Source: Lactobacillus paragasseri (lineage in GTDB: Bacteria; Bacillota; Bacilli; Lactobacillales; Lactobacillaceae). Taken from it: a stretch of 64,000 nucleotides of DNA. The translations under genes and the position numbers were made by a program. The first letter of the stretch is position 1; each line of letters begins with the position of its first letter. The stretch lies in NCBI RefSeq assembly GCF_003584685.1, contig NZ_AP018549.1, positions 744,001-808,000 on the forward strand, in the 5' to 3' direction. Below are positions 16,906 through 24,190 of the stretch, in pieces. The notes under the pieces were generated by a model, which searched no databases, was not told the origin of the DNA, and was given only the letters and a program-made list of their open reading frames with translations.

Positions 16906-17247
16906 ATGGATGAACTAGAAAAAAATGAAAGACTAGGTGACTTGTTTGCCTATTATGGTCCACTCTTAACCAAGGGGCAGCAAGATTATTTTGAAGATTA
17001 TTATTATAATGACCTGTCTTTAGGTGAAATTGCTGATAATCACCATGTATCTCGTCAAGCTGTTTATGATAATTTAAAACGAAGCAGCAAGGCTTTAGAA
17101 AAGTATGAAGATAAACTTCATATGAAGCGTGATTATATAAGAATAGAAGAAAAAATAACTGAAGCCGTTTATGCCCTTGAACATGGCAAAATTAATCGTG
17201 CTCAGATTGAACTTTTAAAATTATTGAAACAAATGGGAGTAGAATAG
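16906..17247 (+). CDS. ylxM: YlxM-family helix-turn-helix protein (SRP-associated)
   Basis: UPF0122/YlxM protein, 113 residues, a small sigma-70 region-4-like helix-turn-helix protein always found next to ffh in Gram-positives. The HTH is visible in YYYNDLSLGEIADNHHVSRQ followed by AVYDNLKRSSKALE, and the C-terminus is a charged helix. In streptococci the homologue influences SRP GTPase activity; whether that holds here is inference. The ATG at 16906 is chosen for its AAGGTGAG site; an in-frame ATG-like start at 16879 would overlap the promoter. The stop is one base before ffh, indicating tight coupling. Confidence 0.9.
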   Translation: MDELEKNERLGDLFAYYGPLLTKGQQDYFEDYYYNDLSLGEIADNHHVSRQAVYDNLKRSSKALEKYEDKLHMKRDYIRIEEKITEAVYALEHGKINRAQIELLKLLKQMGVE

Positions 17248-17248
17248 C

Positions 17249-18679
17249 ATGGCTTTTGAAAATTTAAGTGAAAGACTTCAAAAAGCATTAAAAAATTTAA
17301 CAGGTAAAGGAAAAATTTCTGAAGCTGATATTAACGATGCAAGTCGTGAAATTCGGTTAGCTTTACTAGAAGCTGATGTTAACTTTAAGGTTGTAAAAGA
17401 CTTTATTAAGAAGATTAAGAAAGAAGCCTTAGGTAAAGAAGTTCAAGAGAGCTTAAATCCAGGACAACAAATTATCAAAATCGTTGATGACGAGTTAACT
17501 AAGATGATGGGAGAAGAGGCTGTTTCTCTTAATAAGTCTCAACATATTCCCACCATTATTATGATGGTCGGTTTGCAAGGTACTGGTAAAACTACTACCG
17601 TTGGTAAACTTGCAAATTATCTAATGAAAAATGAAAAAGCACGACCTTTATTAATTGCAGGCGATATTTATCGTCCAGCTGCGATTGATCAGTTAAAGCA
17701 AATTGGTCAGCAGTTAAATGTACCAGTTTATAGTGAAGACAATCAAGATGTAGCAGAGATTGTAAAGCATGGTCTTGAAGAAGCAGATAAGAATAAAAAT
17801 GATTATGTCTTAATCGATACAGCTGGTCGTCTTGAAATTGATGAACAGTTAATGGATGAATTAAAACGTGTAACAGCTGTTGCTCATCCAGACAATACTT
17901 TGCTTGTTGTTGATGCAATGACCGGTCAAGCAGCTACTCAAGTTGCTGAAGGATTTAATAATGATTTAGATCTAACGGGTATCATCTTAACTAAGCTTGA
18001 TGGTGATACTCGTGGTGGTGCAGCTCTTTCAATTCGTGCTGTTACTGGTCTTCCAATTATCTTTACTGGACAAGGTGAAAAATTAACTGATCTTTCAACT
18101 TTCCATCCTGATCGAATGGCGTCACGTATCTTAGGTATGGGAGATATGTTGACCTTAATTGAAAAGGCTCAACAAGACTATGACGCTAAAGAAGCCGAAA
18201 AAATGGCTGAGAAGATGCGTGAAAATACATTTGATTTTAATGACTTCATTGATCAAATGGATCAAGTACAAAAGATGGGACCGTTGGATCAAATTATAAA
18301 AATGATTCCTGGTTTAGGAAATAACCCTGCTTTAAAGAATATCCAAATTCCAGAAAAACAAATTTCTCATATTAAAGCTATCGTTTACTCAATGACACCT
18401 GAAGAGCGTGAAAATCCTGATATTCTTAATCCATCAAGAAGACGCAGAATCGCTGCTGGTTCTGGTAGATCAATTGCCGAAGTCAATCGCATGATTAAAC
18501 AATTTAAGCAATCAAAAGAAATGATGCAAAAGATGACTAAGGGAGATATGGGCGAATTCGCCAATCTGCCAGGTATGAATTCACCAATGGGTAAGATGGC
18601 GATGAGATCAATGAATAAGCGCTTCAAGAAAAATAAAAAGAAGCGCATGAAGAAGATTAAACGATATCGCTCAAAATAA
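17249..18679 (+). CDS. ffh: signal recognition particle protein Ffh
   Basis: SRP54 homologue that binds signal sequences and 4.5S/6S RNA, and forms a GTPase pair with FtsY. It has an N domain (1-90), then G-domain motifs GLQGTGKTTTVGKLA, DIYRPAAIDQL, DTAGRLEIDEQLM and TKLDGDTRGG. The methionine-rich M domain (from about 300) carries the RNA-binding SRRRRIAAGSG helix and FANLPGMNSPMGKMAMRSMN, ending in a very basic lysine/arginine tail. Length 476 residues. Cotranscribed with ylxM. Confidence 0.97.
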   Translation: MAFENLSERLQKALKNLTGKGKISEADINDASREIRLALLEADVNFKVVKDFIKKIKKEALGKEVQESLNPGQQIIKIVDDELTKMMGEEAVSLNKSQHIPTIIMMVGLQGTGKTTTVGKLANYLMKNEKARPLLIAGDIYRPAAIDQLKQIGQQLNVPVYSEDNQDVAEIVKHGLEEADKNKNDYVLIDTAGRLEIDEQLMDELKRVTAVAHPDNTLLVVDAMTGQAATQVAEGFNNDLDLTGIILTKLDGDTRGGAALSIRAVTGLPIIFTGQGEKLTDLSTFHPDRMASRILGMGDMLTLIEKAQQDYDAKEAEKMAEKMRENTFDFNDFIDQMDQVQKMGPLDQIIKMIPGLGNNPALKNIQIPEKQISHIKAIVYSMTPEERENPDILNPSRRRRIAAGSGRSIAEVNRMIKQFKQSKEMMQKMTKGDMGEFANLPGMNSPMGKMAMRSMNKRFKKNKKKRMKKIKRYRSK

Positions 18680-18703
18680 TTTTTAACTGTTAAGGAAAAG
18701 CAC

Positions 18704-18732
18704 TTTACACACATTTAGCTTTATGCTATATT
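18704..18732 (+). promoter_or_regulatory. strong promoter of rpsP
   Basis: TTTACA (18704-18709), 17 bases, and extended -10 TGCTATATT (18724-18732), giving a start near 18739 and a leader of about 27 bases with AGGAGG. Confidence 0.8.
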
Positions 18733-18765
18733 ATTTAAGTCAAGAAATTTAGGAGGAATTAATTA

Positions 18766-19038
18766 ATGTCTGTTAAGATTCGTATGCGCCGTATGGGCTC
18801 AAAGAGAAAACCTTTTTATCGTATCGTAGTTGCTGACTCACGTATGCCACGTGATGGTCGTTTTATCGAAGAAGTTGGTTACTACAACCCACTTACTAAC
18901 CCTGATGAAGTTAAGCTTGAAGAAGATAAGATTTTTGAATGGCTTGAAAAGGGTGCTCAACCATCAGATACTGTGAGAAGCTTGCTTTCAAAAGCTGGTT
19001 TGATGACTAGATACCACGACGCAAAGTACGGTAAGTAA
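18766..19038 (+). CDS. rpsP: 30S ribosomal protein S16
   Basis: Small-subunit protein S16, an early assembly protein that binds 16S rRNA. The 90-residue product opens with the diagnostic [20 protein letters not shown], and has [13 protein letters not shown] and the C-terminal LLSKAGL segment. The ATG has AGGAGGA nine bases upstream. A hairpin with a T run follows the gene, so rimM-trmD expression depends on readthrough or a weak promoter. The KH-domain gene khpA, which follows rpsP in many Firmicutes, is missing here. Confidence 0.97.
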   Translation: MSVKIRMRRMGSKRKPFYRIVVADSRMPRDGRFIEEVGYYNPLTNPDEVKLEEDKIFEWLEKGAQPSDTVRSLLSKAGLMTRYHDAKYGK

Positions 19039-19055
19039 TTTACTATTGCAATTAG

Positions 19056-19087
19056 AAGTTTGGGAAAGCTTTTCCCAAACTTTTTTT
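19056..19087 (+). terminator. terminator or attenuator between rpsP and rimM
   Basis: Stem AAGTTTGGGAAA (19056-19067) / TTTCCCAAACTT (19071-19082) with a GCT loop and a T run to 19087, 20 bases before the rimM ATG. Confidence 0.88.
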
Positions 19088-19106
19088 ATTAGAAAGAATA
19101 AGTATA

Positions 19107-19628
19107 ATGACTGAGTATTTTGAAGTTGGAAAGATATTATCTCCTCATGGTTTGACGGGGGAAGTTAAGGTAAATGCAACTACTGATTTTCCTGAGGAAA
19201 GATTAGCTAATGGAAGCAGATTATTCATTAAGAATAGTGATCAGTACCAAGAATTAATTGTAGAAGCTACACGTCGTCATAAACAATTCTACTTGGTTAA
19301 ATTTGAAGGAATAGATGATATTGATCAAGCTGAAAAAGTTCGTGGTAAAGAATTATATGTAGCAGAAACAGATCAGCAAGAATTACCTGAGGGCAGCTAC
19401 TATTTCAAAGATATTTTGAATTGCCCAGTCTATGATGCTAAAACTGGTGAAAAGCTTGGAGTTTTGGCAAATATTGAAACTCCTGGTGCTAACGATATTT
19501 GGGAGATAAAACCAGAGCATGGCAAAAGTTTCTGGATCCCAAATATTGAATCAGTCGTTAACAACGTTGATCTAGCTAATAAGAGAATAGAAGTAACTTT
19601 ACTTGAAGGATTACGAGATGAGAATTAA
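19107..19628 (+). CDS. rimM: 16S rRNA processing protein RimM
   Basis: Ribosome maturation factor for the 30S head region; binds S19. The 173-residue protein starts [20 protein letters not shown], the family signature, followed by the PRC-barrel part with [13 protein letters not shown] and NDIWEIKP. The ribosome site is weak (AGAAAG), and the gene starts 20 bases after a terminator, so its expression signal is unclear. It overlaps trmD by 11 bases. Confidence 0.96.
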   Translation: MTEYFEVGKILSPHGLTGEVKVNATTDFPEERLANGSRLFIKNSDQYQELIVEATRRHKQFYLVKFEGIDDIDQAEKVRGKELYVAETDQQELPEGSYYFKDILNCPVYDAKTGEKLGVLANIETPGANDIWEIKPEHGKSFWIPNIESVVNNVDLANKRIEVTLLEGLRDEN

Positions 19629-20340
19629 TGTTTTAACCCTATTTCCAGATATGTTTACCCCTTTACAAGTATCAATGTTAGGAAGAGGATTAGAAGATAA
19701 AAAATGGGAGCTAAATTTAGTTAATTTCCGTGATTTTACTACAGATGTCCACCATCATGTTGATGACACTCCATATGGAGGAGGAGCTGGCATGGTGTTA
19801 CAAATTATGCCGATAAAAAAAGCTTTAGATTCTTTAACTAATAAAGGAAAGGTAATTATTACAGCCCCTCAAGGAAAGACTTTTAATGAAAAGATGGCGC
19901 AAAATTGGGCTAAAGAAGAAAATTTGACCTTTATTTGTGGCCACTATGAGGGATTCGATCAAAGAGTCTATGATTTAGCGGATGAAACAGTTTCAATCGG
20001 TGATTATGTCCTTACGGGTGGAGAATTGCCGACGATGAGTATGATTGATGCAACTGTACGTTTATTGCCTGGAATTTTAGGAAATGCTGCTTCTCCAGTT
20101 GAGGAAAGTTTTTCTCATGGACTTTTAGAATATCCTCAATATACTCGTCCAGCTGATTTTGAAGGAGAAAAGGTACCTGAAGTATTAACATCTGGAAATC
20201 ATCAAAAAATTGCCGAATGGCGCCACAAAGAAGCGTTGCGAGCAACTTATCTTCATCGCCCAGATATGTTAGCTGAACGAGAACTAACAAATGAAGAAAA
20301 GAAGATGCTTGAAGAAATTAAACTTGAAAAAGAGAATTAG
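19618..20340 (+). CDS. trmD: tRNA (guanine-N1)-methyltransferase TrmD
   Basis: TrmD methylates G37 of tRNAs to m1G, preventing frameshifting; essential SPOUT methyltransferase. The 240-residue protein opens [13 protein letters not shown] and carries the trefoil-knot SAM site in [24 protein letters not shown] and LLPGILGN. The ATG at 19618 is preferred over an in-frame ATG at 19603 because the family begins at MRIN and AAGGA lies upstream. The start is inside the end of rimM, so translation is coupled. Confidence 0.96.
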   Translation: MRINVLTLFPDMFTPLQVSMLGRGLEDKKWELNLVNFRDFTTDVHHHVDDTPYGGGAGMVLQIMPIKKALDSLTNKGKVIITAPQGKTFNEKMAQNWAKEENLTFICGHYEGFDQRVYDLADETVSIGDYVLTGGELPTMSMIDATVRLLPGILGNAASPVEESFSHGLLEYPQYTRPADFEGEKVPEVLTSGNHQKIAEWRHKEALRATYLHRPDMLAERELTNEEKKMLEEIKLEKEN

Positions 20341-20342
20341 TA

Positions 20343-20371
20343 TTTACAAGCTTTTTTCTATTTGGTAAACT
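20343..20371 (+). promoter_or_regulatory. promoter of rplS
   Basis: TTTACA (20343-20348), 17 bases, and extended -10 TGGTAAACT (20363-20371). The -35 begins three bases after the trmD stop. Start near 20378 gives a structured leader. Confidence 0.8.
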
Positions 20372-20378
20372 AGTCGTT

Positions 20379-20435
20379 GTGGCATAAGCCACTTATTTAT
20401 GGGTATTCCGCTGGCACTAAGTGTTGATGAATGCC
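20379..20435 (+). ncRNA. L19 (rplS) leader RNA
   Basis: The rplS leader folds into a small hairpin GTGGC-ATAA-GCCAC (20379-20392) and a second element closed by GGTATTC (20402-20408) and GAATGCC (20429-20435). Inside the second are a CGCTG-type bulge and an inner CAC-TAA-GTG hairpin. This agrees with the Firmicutes L19 leader, a cis-acting element presumed to bind excess ribosomal protein L19. The identification is from memory of that motif, not from a covariance search. Confidence 0.65.
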
Positions 20436-20453
20436 GTAGAAGGAGAGAAAATA

Positions 20454-20804
20454 ATGGATCCATTAATTCAAGAATTAACTAAAGAACAATTACGTGATGA
20501 CATGCCTGACTTCCGTGCAGGTGATACTGTTCGTGTTCACGTACGTGTTGTTGAAGGTACTCACGAACGTATCCAGATGTTCGAAGGTGTTGTAATCAAG
20601 CGTAAGGGTGCTGGTATTAGCGCAACTTACACTGTACGTAAGATGTCATCTGGTATTGGTGTTGAACGTACTTTCCCAGTAAACGACCCACGTGTTGCTA
20701 AGGTTGAAGTTCTTCGTCACGGTCGTGTACGTCGTGCTAAGCTTTACTACTTACGTGACCGTCATGGTAAGGCAGCTAGAATTGCTGAAAAGCGTCGCGG
20801 TTAA
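20454..20804 (+). CDS. rplS: 50S ribosomal protein L19
   Basis: Large-subunit protein L19, located at the 30S-50S interface. The 116-residue protein has [42 protein letters not shown] and [14 protein letters not shown], all standard for the family. The ATG at 20454 follows AGAAGGAGAG; an in-frame ATG at 20421 lies inside the leader RNA and is not credible. Codon use is noticeably of the highly expressed type. It has its own promoter, leader and terminator. Confidence 0.97.
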   Translation: MDPLIQELTKEQLRDDMPDFRAGDTVRVHVRVVEGTHERIQMFEGVVIKRKGAGISATYTVRKMSSGIGVERTFPVNDPRVAKVEVLRHGRVRRAKLYYLRDRHGKAARIAEKRRG

Positions 20805-20828
20805 TTCAGTTAATCAAGACAATATTAG

Positions 20829-20857
20829 AAGCTATCTCGAGAGAGATAGCTTTTTTT
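20829..20857 (+). terminator. terminator after rplS
   Basis: Ten-base stem AAGCTATCTC (20829-20838) / GAGATAGCTT (20843-20852), loop GAGA, with a T run. Confidence 0.94.
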
Positions 20858-20861
20858 ATAC

Positions 20862-20892
20862 AAAAAATAAGAGTTTCAAAAAAGAAACTCTT
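20862..20892 (-). terminator. terminator of lepB
   Basis: Read on the minus strand: AAGAGTTTC, a six-T loop, GAAACTCTT, then ATTTTTTG. Located just after the lepB stop and facing the rplS terminator. Confidence 0.85.
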
Positions 20893-20897
20893 AATTA

Positions 20898-21539
20898 TTA
20901 ATAAAATGTAATATGATTTAATGGCCAGTATCTCATTTTTACCACGCCAACAATTTTACTTCGTGGAATTGTTCCAATGTAACGACTATCCTTTGAAACA
21001 CTTCTATGATCTCCCATTACAAAGTAGGTATTAGCGGGAACTTTGTTAGTTTTCTGCATTTCTTTTAGTTGCTTAGCAGTGTAGAATTGGCGGTAATTTT
21101 GTGTTTTAGCTAAAGAACTTAAAGTAAAGTTTTGAGTATTGGTATATTTAGTACCAGAAACACCATCTTCACCATTATCAATTAACTTTTGACCAGCCTT
21201 CAACCAAGGCTGATTAATTTTTTTACCATTGATATAGATCTGATTATTTTTACTTACAACGGTATCACCTGGTAGCCCAATAACTCTTTTAATATAAAGA
21301 GCTCCAGGCTCATCAGGAGCATCAACAATTACAATATCGCCTTGTTTAATCTTTGCATGGCGAAGTGCAATAACACGATCATTATTTTCAAAAGTTGGCT
21401 GCATTGAAATTCCAGATACTGTTAAATTAGCAAAAACAAATTTATTTAGTACAAAGAATATACCAAAAAATATCGCTACTAAAATTAGTACTTGGAGAAT
21501 CCACTGTCCCCAGCTTTCAGTTTGTTCTTGTTTTTTCAA
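20898..21539 (-). CDS. lepB: signal peptidase I
   Basis: Type I signal peptidase, which removes signal peptides from exported proteins at the outer face of the membrane. There is one N-terminal membrane helix (VLILVAIFFGIFFVLNKFVF), then the catalytic serine box VSGISMQP and the lysine box ALYIKRVIGLPGDTV, and the C-terminal box VMGDHRSVSKDSRYIG. Start is assigned to TTG at 21539 because AAGGTGA (21551-21545) is six bases upstream; the GTG at 21548 overlaps that site. This gives 213 residues. It is transcribed against the surrounding genes as a single unit. Confidence 0.94.
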   Translation of the reverse strand: MKKQEQTESWGQWILQVLILVAIFFGIFFVLNKFVFANLTVSGISMQPTFENNDRVIALRHAKIKQGDIVIVDAPDEPGALYIKRVIGLPGDTVVSKNNQIYINGKKINQPWLKAGQKLIDNGEDGVSGTKYTNTQNFTLSSLAKTQNYRQFYTAKQLKEMQKTNKVPANTYFVMGDHRSVSKDSRYIGTIPRSKIVGVVKMRYWPLNHITFY

Positions 21540-21711
21540 TTTCTTCACCTTATTTAATCTATTTCACCATAAAGTGTAACCTTAAATTTGCATTTTGTCG
21601 ATTAAACTAAAAATAAGAGAGAAAAATAGAAAAGTAACAAATCTCAAAAAGGTTTAAAATGATAATTTAGCTTATAATGAAGTAAACTGTAAATTAAGAG
21701 GAGGGCGCATA

Positions 21712-22140
21712 ATGAAGACAGTGCATGAGTATTCAGCGGGCAGTATCATTTATAGAATTAATAAAAATGAAATAGAGTTTTTATTAGTTCAAAGTATGCT
21801 TAATCGTACATGGGGTTTTCCTAAAGGACATCTTGAAGCTGGAGAAAATAATGTACAAGCGGCAAAAAGAGAAGTTTACGAAGAAGTGGGATTAAGACCA
21901 AACTATGATTTTAATTTTAAAGAAAGTCTCACTTATAAAATTACTCGTGATCGTTTGAAGACAGTAACTTTGTTTTTAAGTGAATTCATTCCAACTCAAA
22001 AAATTAAATTACAAAGAAGTGAAATTGGCTCTTCTAAATGGGTGAATTTAGAAGAGGCCAGTAAATGCTTGCATTATGAAGAATTGAATGAGCTCTTAAA
22101 AAAGGCACAGGACTACATTAAAAATGAGATATCCAGATAA
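21712..22140 (+). CDS. Nudix hydrolase, diadenosine tetraphosphatase-like
   Basis: A 142-residue Nudix protein. The complete box G-x5-E-x7-REVYEEVG starts at GHLEAGE near residue 40 and would bind the divalent metal that drives pyrophosphate cleavage. The opening SAGSIIYRINKNEIEFLLVQ and NRTWGFPKGHLEAGE resemble bis(5'-nucleosyl)-tetraphosphatases; the real substrate is not decided by sequence. The ATG has GAGGAGGG upstream. Its end overlaps the start of the next gene by 17 bases, so the two form one translational unit. Confidence 0.88.
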   Translation: MKTVHEYSAGSIIYRINKNEIEFLLVQSMLNRTWGFPKGHLEAGENNVQAAKREVYEEVGLRPNYDFNFKESLTYKITRDRLKTVTLFLSEFIPTQKIKLQRSEIGSSKWVNLEEASKCLHYEELNELLKKAQDYIKNEISR

Positions 22141-22774
22141 GTTATTAGTTGAAGTTAAGGAAAGATCAAGAGGGATGAAATTAGAAGGGATCAATTTTGG
22201 AGCTGGTCCAGTTCATCCTAAACTAATGATTATTGGCGAAGCACCAGGAAGAGAAGAAATAGAGTCGCTGATTCCTTTTCATGGTGCTTCAGGAAAAGAA
22301 TTGATGAAGTCATTAGCTTCAATTGGCTTAAAGCGAGAAGATGTTTACATTACAAGCGCAGTAAGAAGTCGACCTTATAGTGTTAAGAGGGTATTTAGTA
22401 AAAAAGAAAATAAAGAAGTAATAAAATACCCTAACCGAAAGCCAACTAAAAAAGAAATTCTAGCGCATGCTCCTTTATTAGATTTCGAGCTTCAATATGC
22501 TCAACCTAAAATTATCGTAACTGTGGGCACGACTGCTTTGAGCCGCTTACTTGATCATAAATATGAGATTAGTAAAGTGCATGGTAAGATTATTAAAAAT
22601 ACCTCGATTTTGAAATTAAATAGTAAAAAAGATGGCTACGTTTGGTCTAAAGAAAAATATACGGTAATACCACAATATCACCCAGCCGCGGTTTTTTATA
22701 ACCGAAAACTGACAGATACAATTGCTCAAGATTGGTTAAATATAAAACCTTTAATTAAATTAGTGAAAAAATAA
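22124..22774 (+). CDS. uracil-DNA glycosylase family 4-like protein without cysteines
   Basis: The 216-residue protein matches the family 4/5 uracil-DNA glycosylase fold: LMIIGEAPGREE (motif 1 region), PFHGASGKELMKSLASIGL, DVYITSAVRSRP, KIIVTVGTTALSRLL and the C-terminal HPAAVFYN (motif 2). Such enzymes remove uracil from DNA. There is no cysteine anywhere in the protein, so the 4Fe-4S cluster usual in family 4 cannot form; the position in VYIT-x-VR-C-RP is serine here. It may be an iron-free variant, as expected in iron-sparing lactobacilli, or it may have changed activity. Overlaps the Nudix gene, suggesting a joint role in nucleotide or DNA repair. Confidence 0.8.
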   Translation: MRYPDKLLVEVKERSRGMKLEGINFGAGPVHPKLMIIGEAPGREEIESLIPFHGASGKELMKSLASIGLKREDVYITSAVRSRPYSVKRVFSKKENKEVIKYPNRKPTKKEILAHAPLLDFELQYAQPKIIVTVGTTALSRLLDHKYEISKVHGKIIKNTSILKLNSKKDGYVWSKEKYTVIPQYHPAAVFYNRKLTDTIAQDWLNIKPLIKLVKK

Positions 22775-22808
22775 AAACTGGTAGGAATTAATTTCCTAAC
22801 CAGTTTTT
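22773..22808. terminator. bidirectional terminator between convergent genes
   Basis: Arms AAACTGGT-AGGAA and TTCCTA-ACCAGTTT with one bulged base; an A run lies on the left and a T run on the right, so it can serve both the plus-strand glycosylase gene and minus-strand lexA. Confidence 0.88.
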
Positions 22809-23432
22809 TTAATCAATGTTATTACGGTATAGACCGACAACTTTGCCTAAAATTTGAACCACAGGTAAAATAATTGGATCCATAGTATCATTCTCAGGTT
22901 GTAAACGATAATATCCATCTTCTTTAAAGAATCTCTTAACTGTTGCTTCATTGTCTTCAGTCATTGCAACAACGATCTCGCCATTATTTGCACTAGATTG
23001 TTTGCGCACAATCACGTGATCACCGTTTAAAATTCCAGCATTAATCATTGATTCACCATGAACGCGTAACATGAAAAGTTCGCCAGCATCATTTTCAAGA
23101 TCAGGTGGAAGAGGAAAGTATTCATCGATATCCTGAACCGCTAAGATTGGTTGACCAGCAGTCACTACACCAACAATTGGAATATCTTTAGGCTTAATTC
23201 CTAAAGCTTCTCGTCCCTTTTCAGTTACTTCAATTGCTCTTGGCTTAGTGGCATCTTTTAAAATATACCCTTTCTTTTCAAGTCGAGCTAAGTGACCATG
23301 AACGGTTGAAGTTGATGAAAGGTCAACTGCACTACAGATTTCTCTAACTGTAGGTGGAAAAGCTCGTTCTTCAACGGTATCGTAAATAAAACGTAAAATT
23401 TCTAATTGTTTATTTGCATGTGGTTCAGTCAT
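22809..23432 (-). CDS. lexA: SOS repressor LexA
   Basis: LexA represses DNA-damage genes and cleaves itself when stimulated by RecA filaments. The 207-residue protein has a winged HTH ([20 protein letters not shown]), the Ala-Gly cleavage site in VVTAGQPIL, the catalytic serine in [13 protein letters not shown] and the catalytic lysine in EATVKRFF. Ribosome site GGAG precedes the ATG. The promoter is overlapped by a near-consensus SOS box (23489-23502), so it is probably self-regulated. Divergent from ynzC, the arrangement known around lexA in Bacillus but without yneA and yneB. Confidence 0.96.
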   Translation of the reverse strand: MTEPHANKQLEILRFIYDTVEERAFPPTVREICSAVDLSSTSTVHGHLARLEKKGYILKDATKPRAIEVTEKGREALGIKPKDIPIVGVVTAGQPILAVQDIDEYFPLPPDLENDAGELFMLRVHGESMINAGILNGDHVIVRKQSSANNGEIVVAMTEDNEATVKRFFKEDGYYRLQPENDTMDPIILPVVQILGKVVGLYRNNID

Positions 23433-23462
23433 AATTTTTTCTCCATCTAGTTACTTACTAGT

Positions 23463-23491
23463 ATTTTAACAAAAAAACTTTATCTCAGCAA
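23463..23491 (-). promoter_or_regulatory. lexA promoter
   Basis: On the minus strand: TTGCTG (23491-23486), 17 bases, extended -10 TGTTAAAAT ending at 23463. The -35 overlaps the SOS box. Confidence 0.7.
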
Positions 23492-23502
23492 ACAGGCGTT
23501 CT
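23489..23502. promoter_or_regulatory. probable LexA (SOS) box
   Basis: CAAACAGGCGTTCT matches the Gram-positive LexA/DinR core GAAC-N4-GTTC with one mismatch in the left half. It overlaps the lexA -35 and lies just upstream of the ynzC -10, so a bound repressor could affect both divergent genes. Confidence 0.6.
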
Positions 23503-23524
23503 TAGTAGTTGAGTCTTTTTTTAT

Positions 23525-23533
23525 TGCTATAAT
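23525..23533 (+). promoter_or_regulatory. extended -10 promoter of ynzC
   Basis: TGCTATAAT (23525-23533) is a perfect extended -10. A TTGAGT at 23509 is only 13 bases away, so the -35 is poorly defined. Confidence 0.65.
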
Positions 23534-23570
23534 TAGGGTAAACTAACATTGTTTAGTGAGGTGTTTACTT

Positions 23571-23819
23571 ATGGATAAAAAAGAAGAAGAAAAGCTAATT
23601 AAAAGAATTAATGAGCTAACTAAAATTAGTAGAGAACGCGAATTAACTCCCGATGAAGTTGAAGAACGCAAGAAATTAAGATCTGCTTTTCTAGAAAACT
23701 TCCGTGCAGGCTTTAGGCAGCAATTAGAAGACACTGTAGTTATTGATGAAAATGGTAAAGAAGTAACTTCAGAAAAAGCAAAAGAGGCACAACGTCGTAA
23801 AGGATTAAGAAAAGATTAA
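23571..23819 (+). CDS. ynzC: YnzC family protein (DUF896)
   Basis: Small (82-residue), highly charged protein of DUF896, with the family pattern EEEKLIKRINELTKISRERE and LTPDEVEERKKLRSAFL, then a region ending QRRKGLRKD. Homologues form helical hairpins; the Bacillus gene belongs to the SOS-inducible yneA-yneB-ynzC operon, but its function is unknown. ATG 23571 is chosen over an in-frame ATG at 23556, which would overlap the GAGGTG ribosome site. Divergent from lexA across a probable LexA box. Confidence 0.88.
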   Translation: MDKKEEEKLIKRINELTKISRERELTPDEVEERKKLRSAFLENFRAGFRQQLEDTVVIDENGKEVTSEKAKEAQRRKGLRKD

Positions 23820-23891
23820 TCTTTTACTTTAAAAATAGCTGTTTTTTTGGTATGCTGAAAAAGTACATTAATTTTCGGAGGTTTTTGGGAA

Positions 23892-24113
23892 ATGAATTTA
23901 GGTTTAGCAATTTTTCTTATTATTATCGCATTATTAATCGGTCTTGTCGGCGGATTTTACGGTGCTCGTGCATACATGAAGAAGTATTTCCAAGACAATC
24001 CTCCTATTAGTGAAGATATGATTGCAGCTATGATGGCGCAAATGGGACAAAAACCATCCGCTAAGAAGCTTAATCAAGTTATGAATATGATGAAGCATCA
24101 ACAACAAAAGTAG
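23892..24113 (+). CDS. yneF: YneF family membrane protein (UPF0154)
   Basis: 73-residue protein of UPF0154. The first 25 residues form one membrane helix (LAIFLIIIALLIGLVGGFYG), followed by ARAYMKKYFQDNPPISEDMI and a methionine-rich helical tail. No known function; it is conserved near lexA and ynzC in Firmicutes, as here. The ATG has CGGAGG 13 bases upstream, slightly far. Confidence 0.88.
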   Translation: MNLGLAIFLIIIALLIGLVGGFYGARAYMKKYFQDNPPISEDMIAAMMAQMGQKPSAKKLNQVMNMMKHQQQK

Positions 24114-24137
24114 TAGCTTACTTTACTAATATTTGGT

Positions 24138-24172
24138 AATAGACAGAGGACCGGATTCCTCTGTCTATTTGT
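24138..24172 (+). terminator. hairpin after yneF, probable terminator
   Basis: Thirteen-base perfect stem AATAGACAGAGGA (24138-24150) / TCCTCTGTCTATT (24157-24169), six-base loop. The T tail is short and mixed, so strength is uncertain. Confidence 0.7.
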
Positions 24173-24190
24173 ATATTGTGAGGTGAAAAA

